Counted from the first letter of the stretch, positions 56,311 to 63,808 are shown. The stretch is DNA of 64,000 nucleotides from Pseudoxanthomonas sp. (GCF_002863005.1 NZ_PKDG01000013.1:62001-126000); one strand, 5' to 3'. The notes: generated by a model from the letters alone, not told the origin. A program made the numbers and translations.

Positions 56311-57519
56311 GATGCACACCACCTGGCGCAGCGTGTGGACGACCTCCACCAGGTCGCTCTGCGCCGACATCACCGCGTCGATGTCCTTGTAGGCCGCCGG
56401 CGATTCGTCGATCACGCCGGCATCCTTGCGGCATTCGACGTGCGCCGTCGCCTCGCGGTGCTGCGACAGCGTGATCTGCTGGCGCGCCGCGGTACGGCTC
56501 AGTACGCGGCCGGCGCCGTGGCTGCAGCTGTGGAAGCTGTCCGCGTTGCCCTTGCCGCGCACGATGAAGCTCTTTGCGCCCATGCTGCCGGGAATGATCC
56601 CCAGCTCGCCTGCGCGCGCGCTCACCGTGCCCTTGCGGGTCACCAGCAGGTCCACGCCGCCATGCGTTTCCTTCTGCACGTAGTTGTGGTGGCAGTTCAC
56701 CGCCATCTTCTCCAACTGGAACTTCGGCAGACGGTGGCGCATCTCCGCCAGTACGCGCGACATCATCGCTTCGCGGTTCTCGCGGGCGTAGTCCTGCGCC
56801 CACGAGACCGCTTCCACGTAGTCGTCGAACAAGGGCTCGCCTTCCATGAAGAAGGCCAGGTCCTTGTCCGGCAGGTGGAAGCCCAGCACACGATGCGCCA
56901 GTTGCTCGCGCGCCCGCTCGATGAAGTAGTTGCCGATCAGGTTGCCGGTGCCGCGCGAACCGCTGTGCAGCATCACCCACACGGCATCGGCCTCGTCCAG
57001 GCAGATCTCGATGAAGTGGTTGCCGCCGCCCAGCGTGCCGATCTGGCGATCCAGCTTGTCGGTACGGATCTTGCGGTGCTTCTGCTTGATCGCCTCCAGG
57101 CGTGCTTCCAGTCCCGACTGCGTGATGCGCGTGCGGATGCTGTCCGGCAGCTTCCAGTGCTCCCCGCCGCGCCCGTTGCCGACCGGCACGCTGCGCTCGA
57201 TGCTCGAGCGCAGTTGCGCCAGGTTGTCCGGCAAGTCCTTCGCGCGCAGCGTGGTCCGCACCGCAGCCATGCCACAGCCGATGTCCACGCCGACCGCCGC
57301 CGGAATGATGGCGCCGCGCGTCGGGATGACCGAGCCCACGGTCGCGCCCTTGCCCAGGTGCACGTCGGGCATCACCGCGACCCACGGGCCGACGAAGGGG
57401 ACGGCCGCGATGTTCCGCAGCTGCTCGTGGGCGCCCTGGTCCAGGGGTACGCCGCGCACCCAGCCCTTGATCGGCGTGGTGCTGCCCTCGGCGTGCAGCA
57501 GTTCAAACGTAGTGCTCAT
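56302..57519 (-). CDS. rtcB: RNA-splicing ligase RtcB
   Basis: 405 residues from 57519, with AAGGAAC upstream. Active-site motifs are VMPDVHLGKG, the metal Cys82 in GVDIGCGMA, GGGNHFIE, HSGSRGTGN, and the guanylated His334 in SCSHGAGR. RtcB joins 2',3'-cyclic phosphate or 3'-phosphate RNA ends to 5'-OH ends with Mn2+ and GTP. Broken tRNA anticodon loops are a main substrate class. It is the last gene of the minus-strand series: tRNA-like RNAs, slipin, uncharacterised gene, rtcB. No rtcA or rtcR is in the window. Confidence 0.96.
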   Translation of the reverse strand: MSTTFELLHAEGSTTPIKGWVRGVPLDQGAHEQLRNIAAVPFVGPWVAVMPDVHLGKGATVGSVIPTRGAIIPAAVGVDIGCGMAAVRTTLRAKDLPDNLAQLRSSIERSVPVGNGRGGEHWKLPDSIRTRITQSGLEARLEAIKQKHRKIRTDKLDRQIGTLGGGNHFIEICLDEADAVWVMLHSGSRGTGNLIGNYFIERAREQLAHRVLGFHLPDKDLAFFMEGEPLFDDYVEAVSWAQDYARENREAMMSRVLAEMRHRLPKFQLEKMAVNCHHNYVQKETHGGVDLLVTRKGTVSARAGELGIIPGSMGAKSFIVRGKGNADSFHSCSHGAGRVLSRTAARQQITLSQHREATAHVECRKDAGVIDESPAAYKDIDAVMSAQSDLVEVVHTLRQVVCIKG

Positions 57520-57568
57520 GTTCCTTTTCCTTTCGTCCGCGAGCATCGGCGCCCCGGACGGATCTCTT

Positions 57569-58324
57569 TCATTGCGTGTTGTGGAGTCGATGCACGCGCA
57601 GTTCGCGTGTACCGAGCTGTCGCTTGTGGCGCGCGTAGACCTCGCCACTGCCATAGAGCGCGCGGTCGCCCTGGACGACGTGCCGCCCTGCGCCGCGATG
57701 GCCGTGGGCCACGACGGTGCAGCCTCGCACCACGTCGGTGACGCCTCGGCCACGACCGGCGGGCGGGATCAAGGCCAACTCGACCTCGTACCAGATGCCC
57801 TGCAGGCGGTGCAGCTGACGCAGCGGCCCCAGGTCGATGCGGTCCGGCGTCTGTTCGAGCATCGACCACGTTACCCGTTCCTGCCGACGAAGCTGCTCGC
57901 GTTCGCGATTGCGGCGCAGAAGTCCCGTCGCGGGATCCACGTAGAGCTTCGGTGCCCAGCGGTCGGCCAACGGCGTCGGTTGTCCCCAGCCCTTGAGCCA
58001 GTGCAGCCGGCCATCGATGATCGACAGCCGCATCGCCACGAAATCGGCCAGGTGCTGGTGGATGTGCTGCTGCACGGTGCTTCGCCGATCAATGCCGGCA
58101 CAGATCTCCGAATACACCTTGTCCCACGGCCTGCCGACCTGTCCGTGCAGGTAGCGTTCCAGCGGTCGCAGATTCTCGTTGAGCCATTTCCGGTGCTGGT
58201 GGCGCCAGCGCAGGCTTTCCTGCATCGGCGCGCCCTCATCGTTGGCGTGCGGCGCACGCTCGCGGGCGTAACTTCCTCCGCGTCGCGGCCGCTCCACGAT
58301 GACTTTGAACATGTCGTTGCGCAT
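57569..58324 (-). CDS. Uncharacterised basic protein encoded between slipin and rtcB
   Basis: 251 residues from 58324, with an AAGGACG site. Arg and His are abundant. The best-preserved part appears to be NENLRPLERYLHGQVGRPWDKVYSEI followed by DRRSTVQQHIHQHLADFV (residues ~49-95), then KLYVDPATGLL and an Arg-rich segment. There is no signal peptide or membrane helix. I do not recognise a named domain. Its position between slipin and RtcB suggests an RNA-binding or adaptor role in RNA repair; this is inference. Confidence 0.8.
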   Translation of the reverse strand: MRNDMFKVIVERPRRGGSYARERAPHANDEGAPMQESLRWRHQHRKWLNENLRPLERYLHGQVGRPWDKVYSEICAGIDRRSTVQQHIHQHLADFVAMRLSIIDGRLHWLKGWGQPTPLADRWAPKLYVDPATGLLRRNREREQLRRQERVTWSMLEQTPDRIDLGPLRQLHRLQGIWYEVELALIPPAGRGRGVTDVVRGCTVVAHGHRGAGRHVVQGDRALYGSGEVYARHKRQLGTRELRVHRLHNTQ

Positions 58325-58384
58325 GTGTCGTCCTTTCATCCTTGTGGACCGCGAAGGCCGCGTCCATGCGGCCGCCACGGTTTG

Positions 58385-59503
58385 CTACTTCAATGTCACC
58401 AATTGCTTCAGCACGCCATCCAGGCCGCCGAACACGGTGAGCTTGTCGATCTTCTCGGTGACCTTCTCCAGGGCCTCGAGCTCCTTCAGGCGCATCAGCA
58501 CTGGCGACTCGTCGATCAGCTTCGCGGTGTTGAGCAGGGAACGCGTGGCGTTCGCCTCCTCGCGGCGACGGATGACGTTGGCTTGCGCCGTCTTCTCCGC
58601 CTGCACCACCCCGTTGAGGATCTCCTTCATCTCGCCCGGCAGGATCACGTCCTTCACGCCCACGCCCAGCACCTCGACACCGAGCCCGGCCATCTGACCG
58701 CGCACGTAAGCGAAGATGTCGGCGTCCAGCGAGGCCTTGTCGCCCAGCAATTCGTCCAGCGTCTTGGCAGAGACCGCCTTGCGCAGGCCGTACTGCAGCT
58801 CGCGGTAGACGAAGTCGCCGACCTTCGCGACCTTGGTGCGCGCCGCCACCACGTCGGTGACGCGGGTGCTGGCGGCCAGGTTCACGCGCAGGCTGACCTT
58901 GTCGCGGGTCAGGAGCTCCTGGCCCGAGACCTCGATCGCCTGCACGCGCAGGTCGACGATGTCCACGACCACGTTCTTCTGGAAATTCCAGAAGGCGTAG
59001 CTGCCCGGGGCGAGCGTGCGCTCGAGCTTGCCGTCGATGAACACCAGGCCGGCGAACTCCGCCGGCACATCGGCCACCACCGCCAGCTTCGACAGCGCGC
59101 CCAGCTGGCGCAGGCGCCGCGCGACGGCGGCGTCCACGTCCGGCGTGGCGAGCGCCACCGCCTGCACGTCGACCTTCACCAGGCCGATCCAGTACAGGCG
59201 CCGTGTGCCGGGTGGCAGCACGTCTTCCAGCTTGCCGTTCTTCAGCACCAGGCCCACCTCGTCCACGCCGATGTCGGCGAGGACGAAGGTGTCGCCCAGG
59301 CGCTCGCCGAGGCGCGCGATCAGCGCGTCGACGTCGTGGCCGGCGTATTCCGGTGCCGCGATGTTGAAGGTGCGCACCTCGATCCGACCCATCGGGTCGA
59401 ACCAGCGGTACACGCCGGGCGCGAGCAATTGCTCGAACCGACGGTTGCGATACACCAGGCAGCGCTCGCCGTCACCGATCACGACCCTCTTGGTCCAGAA
59501 CAT
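58385..59503 (-). CDS. Slipin / SPFH (band-7) family protein
   Basis: 372 residues from 59503 with an AAGGAG site nine bases upstream. It has no standard N-terminal membrane helix. The region VVIGDGERCLVYRNRRFEQLLAPGVYRW and the later LAPGSYAFWNFQKNVVVDIVDLRVQAIEVSGQELLTRDKVSLRVNLA are SPFH strands; a helical coil (GEMKEILNGVVQAEKTAQANVIRRREEANATRSLLNTAKLI) follows. Slipins are frequent partners of RtcB in RNA-repair operons. The first ~150 residues repeat the PGxYR/W-type motif, so a tandem arrangement is possible. Confidence 0.9.
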   Translation of the reverse strand: MFWTKRVVIGDGERCLVYRNRRFEQLLAPGVYRWFDPMGRIEVRTFNIAAPEYAGHDVDALIARLGERLGDTFVLADIGVDEVGLVLKNGKLEDVLPPGTRRLYWIGLVKVDVQAVALATPDVDAAVARRLRQLGALSKLAVVADVPAEFAGLVFIDGKLERTLAPGSYAFWNFQKNVVVDIVDLRVQAIEVSGQELLTRDKVSLRVNLAASTRVTDVVAARTKVAKVGDFVYRELQYGLRKAVSAKTLDELLGDKASLDADIFAYVRGQMAGLGVEVLGVGVKDVILPGEMKEILNGVVQAEKTAQANVIRRREEANATRSLLNTAKLIDESPVLMRLKELEALEKVTEKIDKLTVFGGLDGVLKQLVTLK

Positions 59504-59821
59504 GGCGTTGTTCTCCTTGTTGGCTCTGGTGGTTCGATCCGGATCCAATGGATCGCCGCGGTGGATCGAATCCCGCGACGAACGGTGCCCATCGCGATTC
59601 GCGATCGGCGGAAGAAGGTGGAAACGCCCCTGGACGGAGGCGATGCGGGCGATCGGCGCTGTCGGCGGAAGCATCGCAACGAGGGCGCGGTCCATGGACT
59701 GCGTCGAACGCTGCGCGCTTCCGCGTCGAGGGCGCGGTGCCGGCGTCGTCCCCGCTGCGTGCGTCGCCCGACCGCAATCCATCGCGAAGGGACGACACGC
59801 CGCACGGGGCGTTTCCTGGGT
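59504..59821. other. 318-bp spacer between slipin and the tRNA-like modules
   Basis: I see no convincing gene. On the minus strand this could be the leader of slipin: it holds short self-complementary pieces (ATCGCGA-AT-CGCGAT near 59590) and a GGATTCGATCC T-arm-like string near 59560-59575. No recognisable sigma-70 or sigma-54 promoter was found. Confidence 0.5.
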
Positions 59822-59857
59822 GGGACTCGCGTCCCTGATTCCAGATTTACAGTCTGG
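59822..59857 (-). ncRNA. tRNA-like module c: isolated tRNA-Tyr-type anticodon arm plus GNRA hairpin
   Basis: On the minus strand CCAGA-CTGTAAA-TCTGG (59857-59841) is a perfect anticodon stem-loop with U33 and anticodon GUA. Five bases later GGGAC-GCGA-GTCCC (59835-59822) forms a GNRA-capped hairpin. There is no D- or T-arm, so it is not a complete tRNA. Its first CCA coincides with the CCA end of module b. Confidence 0.7.
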
Positions 59858-59928
59858 TGTTGGAGCGGGATTCGAACCCGCGACTCTCGGATTAACTGTC
59901 CGATGCTCTACCCATCTGAGCTATCCAG
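59855..59928 (-). ncRNA. tRNA-like module b: tRNA-Asn(GUU)-like with A33 and weak acceptor stem
   Basis: 74 nt on the minus strand. It has a D-arm GCTC/GAGC with a GG-containing 9-nt loop, anticodon stem TCGGA/TCCGA with loop CAGTTAA, and T-arm GCGGG-TTCGAAT-CCCGC, and ends in encoded CCA. The anticodon would be GUU, but position 33 is A instead of the near-universal U. Only four acceptor pairs (TGGA/TCCA) form. It abuts module a without spacing. These defects argue against translation and for a mimic. Confidence 0.75.
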
Positions 59929-59998
59929 TGGTGGACGAACCGGATTCGAACCGGTGGCCAACGGCATGCGCCGCTGCTCTGCCTCTGAGCTTCCGTCC
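59929..59998 (-). ncRNA. tRNA-like module a: CCA-ended, short anticodon loop
   Basis: 70 nt on the minus strand. It has a 6-bp acceptor (GGACGG/TCGTCC), AA, D-arm GCTC/GAGC with a 7-nt loop, stem AGCGG/CCGTT closing a 6-nt loop CGCATG, T-arm ACCGG-TTCGAAT-CCGGT, then A-CCA. The missing loop base and G at the position of U33 make it unlikely to decode; the loop contains CAU. It is the first of three modules read towards slipin and rtcB. Confidence 0.75.
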
Positions 59999-60338
59999 GC
60001 TCGAGGAGCACCGTCTCCCACGCTTCGGCATACGCCACGGCAGCGCCGCGCGCACCGGACGGGACGCTAGCCCGTACCGCTGTAGCGTGTTCGATCGATG
60101 TTCCCCATTGCCGGCTGTCGCCAACCGGCAATCCGTTCGGGCGCGACGCGCCCTTGTGGGTGTTCTCTCCATGTGCAGCCCGCGTCGGGGCATCACGACG
60201 CAGCGCACATGCGCCAGTCGCAGCCGCGCCCCTGCATCGGGGCGCACACGCGCGCTACCCGGATGCCCCAGGGCGGAAAGGAACTTCCGTGGTGGAAAGA
60301 AACGAACCTCGATGCATGCGCATCCTCCGCGAACGCTG
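59999..60338. other. 340 bp with no gene recognised, upstream of the tRNA-like modules
   Basis: This should contain the promoter of the tRNA-like/rtc unit on the minus strand, but no clear -10/-35 or -24/-12 box could be picked. One hairpin is evident at 60107-60132 (ATTGCCGG / CCGGCAAT, 10-nt loop). Short readings on both strands lack ribosome sites and family-like sequence. Confidence 0.5.
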
Positions 60339-60412
60339 AAAACAAAACGCCCCCGGGTATGGCGACCCGAGGGCGTTCGCGTTCCTCGGGAGATCGGGGT
60401 GGCCGATCTCCC
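60339..60412 (-). terminator. Terminator pair after the small minus-strand ORF
   Basis: On the minus strand a 10-bp hairpin (60412-60388, GGGAGATCGG/CCGATCTCCC) is followed by a strong 13-bp stem (60377-60346, one mismatch) and then TTTTGTTTTC. This is a convincing intrinsic terminator for a transcript from about 60.6 kb. Confidence 0.8.
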
Positions 60413-60429
60413 AGGGAGTCAGCCGGATG

Positions 60430-60552
60430 TCAGAAGTCCAGGTGCCGTGCGCGTTCGATATCGCGCAGGTCGCTGCCGTTCGCACGCAGCGCCAGGCCGC
60501 AGCGCGATGGCTGCAGGGCGGGCTTGCTGTCGAAGGAATAGGCGGGCTTCAT
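60430..60552 (-). CDS. Possible 40-residue protein of unknown function
   Basis: Reads MKPAYSFDSKPALQPSRC and ends RDIERARHLDF. A 30-codon upstream extension to 60642 is also open. The ribosome site is weak in both versions. Support comes from the terminator placed 18-90 bp after the stop on the same strand and from codon use like the neighbours. No family is recognised. It could instead be part of a small RNA. Confidence 0.4.
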   Translation of the reverse strand: MKPAYSFDSKPALQPSRCGLALRANGSDLRDIERARHLDF

Positions 60553-60700
60553 GGGAAGAATTCGATTGCTGAAAAAACGGCCACGTGGCCGACGGGCGCG
60601 GACAATACGCCGCTTGTTTGCGATGCGCAACACTTTTTTCATTTTATTTTCGATGCCCGACCAGCGGCGGCGAAATCAGTGGCGAGTGGCTGCCGTTAGA

Positions 60701-61786
60701 ATGACGCCTCATTCCCTGCCTGCGCGTCGCATCGTGGCCTCTCCTTTCTCCGATCCCGCTCTCGATGCCCTGATGCTGCCCTTCGCACAGGGCGTGCTCG
60801 CCTGGCCGTCCGGGCCGGTGCTGTTCCTGCGCGCGCGCGATGGCGCCGCGTTGCGCCAGTTCCCGCTGTCGCAGCTGGTATGCGAACAGAGTTTCCGTCC
60901 CGACGCCGAACTGCTGGAACGCACTGGCCTGCGCGTCGTCGCCGATGCAGCGGTCGAACCGACGCGCTACGCCCTGGTGCTGGTGTTGCCGCCGCGCCAG
61001 CGCGAAGAAGCGCGCGCGTTGCTTGCGCGCGCCGTGCAACTGGCGGCGCCGGATGGCGTCGTCGTCGCCGCGATGACCAACAACGAGGGCGCCAAGTCGG
61101 GCGAAACCGACCTGAAGCAACTCGCGGGACTGGCGGGCACGCTGACCAAGTTCCATTGCCGCACGTTCTGGACGCGCAAGCGCGCGGACAGCGTCGACGA
61201 GGCGTTGCTCGCGCAATGGTCGGCGCTGGATGCGCCGCGCCGGATCGAGAGTGGCCGCTACCTCAGCCGTCCGGGCGTGTTCGCCTGGAACCGGATCGAT
61301 CCGGCCTCTGCGCTGCTGGTCGAATGTCTGCCGACGGATATCGCCGGACACGGCGCCGACCTGGGCGCGGGATGGGGATTCCTGTCGCTGTCGCTGCTGG
61401 CGCGCAATCCCGGCATCACCGCGCTCGACCTGTACGAGGCCGAGGCGCGTGCGTTGTCGCTGGCCAGGGAGAACCTCGCGGATGCCGGTGCGAGCGCAAC
61501 GCTCGATTTCCACTGGCACGACGTCACTGCGGGATTGCCGCAGCGCTACGACTTCATCGTCAGCAATCCACCGTTCCACACGCAAAGCCGTGCGGACCGT
61601 CCGGACATCGGCCAGCGTTTCATCACTGCCGCGGCCGCCGCACTGAAGCCGGGCGGCCGGTTGTGGCTGGTGGCCAATCGCCATTTGCCGTACGAGCAGA
61701 CCTTGAATGACAGCTTCGGCGACGTGCGCGTGGCCGGCGAGCGTGACGGTTTCAAGGTGATTGCCGCCACCAAGGCGAGGCGGTGA
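60701..61786 (+). CDS. rsmC: 16S rRNA (guanine-N2)-methyltransferase, RsmC-like
   Basis: 361 residues from 60701; a GTG at 60733-60735 is a possible shorter start. The N-terminal half is a degenerate methyltransferase domain. The C-terminal half has the SAM motif ADLGAGWGFLSLSLLA and the catalytic NPPFHTQ. This two-domain plan is that of RsmC (m2G1207) and RlmG; RsmC is preferred by length. The rsuA gene follows 4 bp later, so two 16S rRNA-modifying enzymes are adjacent. Confidence 0.88.
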   Translation: MTPHSLPARRIVASPFSDPALDALMLPFAQGVLAWPSGPVLFLRARDGAALRQFPLSQLVCEQSFRPDAELLERTGLRVVADAAVEPTRYALVLVLPPRQREEARALLARAVQLAAPDGVVVAAMTNNEGAKSGETDLKQLAGLAGTLTKFHCRTFWTRKRADSVDEALLAQWSALDAPRRIESGRYLSRPGVFAWNRIDPASALLVECLPTDIAGHGADLGAGWGFLSLSLLARNPGITALDLYEAEARALSLARENLADAGASATLDFHWHDVTAGLPQRYDFIVSNPPFHTQSRADRPDIGQRFITAAAAALKPGGRLWLVANRHLPYEQTLNDSFGDVRVAGERDGFKVIAATKARR

Positions 61787-61790
61787 CCGC

Positions 61791-62498
61791 ATGAAGATCG
61801 TCAAGCACATCGCCAACCTCGGCTATGGCAGCCGCAAGGACGTGCAATGGATGTTCCGCGAAGGCCGGATCACCGACGCCGCGGGCGAGGTGCTGTACGC
61901 CGATGATCCGGTCGATCACGACGCCATCCGCGTGGATGGCGAGCCGCTCGACCCTGCACCGGGCGTCGCGATCCTGCTGCACAAGCCGGTGGGCTACACC
62001 TGCTCGACCAAGGACACCGGACGCATCGTCTACGACCTGTTCCCGCCCCGGTTCCGCGATCGCTCGCCGGTGCTGTCCACGGTCGGGCGCCTGGATCGCG
62101 AGACCAGTGGCCTGCTGCTGCTCACCGACGACGGTGGCCTGCTGCACCGGATCATTTCGCCCAAGGCCAACCTTCCCAAGGTCTACGACGCGACGCTGGC
62201 GCAGGACCTGCGCGGCGACGAAGGCGCGCTCTTCGCCAGCGGCACGCTGATGCTGGAATCGGAGCAAACGCCGCTTGCGCCAGCCGGCCTGCACGTCATC
62301 GATCCGCGCCATGCGCAGCTGACGCTCACCGAGGGCCGTTACCACCAGGTGCGCCGCATGTTCGCCGCCGTCGGCAACCACGTCGACGCGTTGCATCGCA
62401 GCCGCATCGGCGGACTGACGCTGGACGATCTCGCGCCGGGCCAGTGGCGCGTGCTCGCCGAGGAGGACCTGCGCCGGCTCTTCGAGGCGGGCGCGTGA
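61791..62498 (+). CDS. rsuA: 16S rRNA pseudouridine synthase RsuA-like
   Basis: 235 residues from 61791. It has an N-terminal S4-like RNA-binding part (MKIVKHIANLGYGSRKDVQWMFREGRI) and the catalytic Asp in VGRLDRETSGLLLLTDDG, then TLTEGRYHQVRRMFAAVGNHV. The family converts U516 of 16S rRNA (RsuA) or other rRNA uridines. The stop overlaps the GTG start of the phosphatase gene (GTGA). Confidence 0.9.
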   Translation: MKIVKHIANLGYGSRKDVQWMFREGRITDAAGEVLYADDPVDHDAIRVDGEPLDPAPGVAILLHKPVGYTCSTKDTGRIVYDLFPPRFRDRSPVLSTVGRLDRETSGLLLLTDDGGLLHRIISPKANLPKVYDATLAQDLRGDEGALFASGTLMLESEQTPLAPAGLHVIDPRHAQLTLTEGRYHQVRRMFAAVGNHVDALHRSRIGGLTLDDLAPGQWRVLAEEDLRRLFEAGA

Positions 62499-63184
62499 GT
62501 CCTCCATCGCTGCCCTTCGCGCCGGCCGCGGTGATCTTCGACATGGACGGGCTGATGCTGGACAGCGAACGCGCCATCATCGCGTGCCTGGCGGAGGCGG
62601 CGCGCGAGCGCGGCCACGACCTGCCCGAGCTGTTGTGGTTGTCGATGGTCGGGCATAGCGAAGCCGTCTGCCGCCACTTGCTGGACGAAGCGGTCGGCGA
62701 AGTGGAGCGCGAACAAATCCTGCAACGCTCGCACGTGCTGTACGACGCCGTCGTCGCGGCCGGCGTGCCGCACCGTCCCGGGATCCTGGCGATGCTGGAC
62801 TTCCTCGACGCCCGTCGCATTCCGCGTGCGGTCGCCACGTCCACGCGACGCCCGCTCGCACTGCGCAAGCTGGAAGCGGCCGGCCTGCTGTCGCGCTTCG
62901 ACGCCGTCTGCACCAGCAGCGACGTCGAACACCCCAAGCCCGCACCCGACGTCTACCTGCTCGCGGCGCGCTCGCTCGGTGTGGATCCCGCGCGTTGCCT
63001 GGTGTTGGAGGATTCCCCCACGGGCGTGCGTGCCGCACTGGCAGCCGGCATGTATCCGATCCAGATTCCCGACCTGCTGGAACCCGATGACAGCGTCCGC
63101 GCGCTGGGTCACACGATCCTGCCGTCGCTGGACGACGCGCGCGTGCTGCTGGAGCGGCGGTTGGCGGCGCCACTGCGCGACTGA
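62495..63184 (+). CDS. HAD-superfamily hydrolase (beta-phosphoglucomutase/sugar-phosphatase-like)
   Basis: 229 residues from a GTG coupled to rsuA by GTGA. HAD motifs are VIFDMDGLMLDSE, ATSTRR (motif II Thr/Ser), KPAPDVYLLAA (motif III Lys) and LEDSPTGVRAA (motif IV). The cap is helical. It probably removes phosphate from a sugar phosphate or nucleotide. The stop codon directly abuts a REP unit. Confidence 0.92.
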   Translation: MSPPSLPFAPAAVIFDMDGLMLDSERAIIACLAEAARERGHDLPELLWLSMVGHSEAVCRHLLDEAVGEVEREQILQRSHVLYDAVVAAGVPHRPGILAMLDFLDARRIPRAVATSTRRPLALRKLEAAGLLSRFDAVCTSSDVEHPKPAPDVYLLAARSLGVDPARCLVLEDSPTGVRAALAAGMYPIQIPDLLEPDDSVRALGHTILPSLDDARVLLERRLAAPLRD

Positions 63185-63207
63185 TGTGGGAGCGACGTAA
63201 GTCGCGA
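63185..63207 (+). repeat. REP unit on the left side of the RAYT gene
   Basis: GTGGGAGCGACGTAAGTCGC with an added leading T and trailing GA; it starts right after the HAD-gene stop. It points inward to the transposase gene, about 100 bp away. Confidence 0.9.
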
Positions 63208-63305
63208 AGCTTCTGGCCTGAATTCCGAGATCCTGTCGGGAAAAACTCCGATGGCGATTCCTTCGGTACTTGCCATGCTCGTCTCTTTCGCGGGAGCGTT
63301 TTGGC

Positions 63306-63758
63306 ATGTCGGGATACTCTGAATTGAGGAAAGGCCGCTTCTCCGAGCCGGGCCAGGCCTATCTGGTGACATTCACCACAGCAGAGCGACGACCGCTGTT
63401 CGAGCAATCCGACCTCGCGAACTACGCTTGCCAAACCCTCACCGCAACGCGGCTCTGGTATCGGTCGCGGCTGCTCTGCTGGGTACTGATGCCGGATCAT
63501 TGGCATGGTGTGATCGAACTGGGATCGATGGACGATCTGTCGACCACTATCCAGCGATTGAAATCCAACAGCGCCAGGATGATCCGCCTTCAATATCCCG
63601 ATGCCGGACATGTCTGGGAGAAGGGTTTCCACGATCGCTCGTTGCGCAGCGGTCCCGCCGTCCTGGCGGCGGCACGCTACATCGTGGCCAATCCGCTGCG
63701 CGCGGGTCTTGCGCGAAGCGTGGGGCAGTATCCGTGGTGGGATGCGGTCTGGCTTTGA
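63306..63758 (+). CDS. REP-associated tyrosine transposase (RAYT), Y1-HUH family
   Basis: 150 residues from 63306, with GGGAG upstream. It has the HUH motif His65-Trp-His67 in MPDHWHGV and the catalytic Tyr125 in RYIVANPLRAGL; the N-terminal RKGRFSEPGQAYLVTFTTAERRPLF is typical of the family. RAYTs nick single-stranded DNA at GTRG-headed palindromes. Inverted REP units flank the gene at 63185 and 63808, so gene and target are together. It appears intact. Confidence 0.93.
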   Translation: MSGYSELRKGRFSEPGQAYLVTFTTAERRPLFEQSDLANYACQTLTATRLWYRSRLLCWVLMPDHWHGVIELGSMDDLSTTIQRLKSNSARMIRLQYPDAGHVWEKGFHDRSLRSGPAVLAAARYIVANPLRAGLARSVGQYPWWDAVWL

Positions 63759-63784
63759 CCATCCTGGAGATGGAGACGCAGAAG

Positions 63785-63808
63785 CATCGCGACTTACGTC
63801 GCTCCCAC
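63785..63808 (-). repeat. REP unit on the right side of the RAYT gene
   Basis: A minus-strand copy identical to the core unit, inverted relative to 63185-63207. The two enclose about 620 bp containing the transposase. Confidence 0.9.

Noticed and set aside
54628-57741. 1037-codon plus-strand frame over ybbP and rtcB
   Set aside because: Runs in another frame of ybbP and through the REP pair and antisense to rtcB; no protein-like pattern.
59855-59998. Two ordinary tRNA genes (Asn-GUU and Met-CAU)
   Set aside because: The loops lack U33, one loop has only six bases, and the acceptor stem of the Asn-like copy pairs at only four positions. I list them as tRNA-like RNAs instead.
56930-60070. 1046-codon plus-strand open frame across the rtcB-slipin locus
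   Set aside because: Antisense shadow of three clear genes; composition is unnatural and it crosses unrelated genes.
59504-60338. Sigma-54 promoter for the rtc unit
   Set aside because: I looked for TGGCAC-N5-TTGC on the minus strand because rtc operons are often RtcR-controlled; the nearest strings keep only some of the -24 bases and have wrong spacing.
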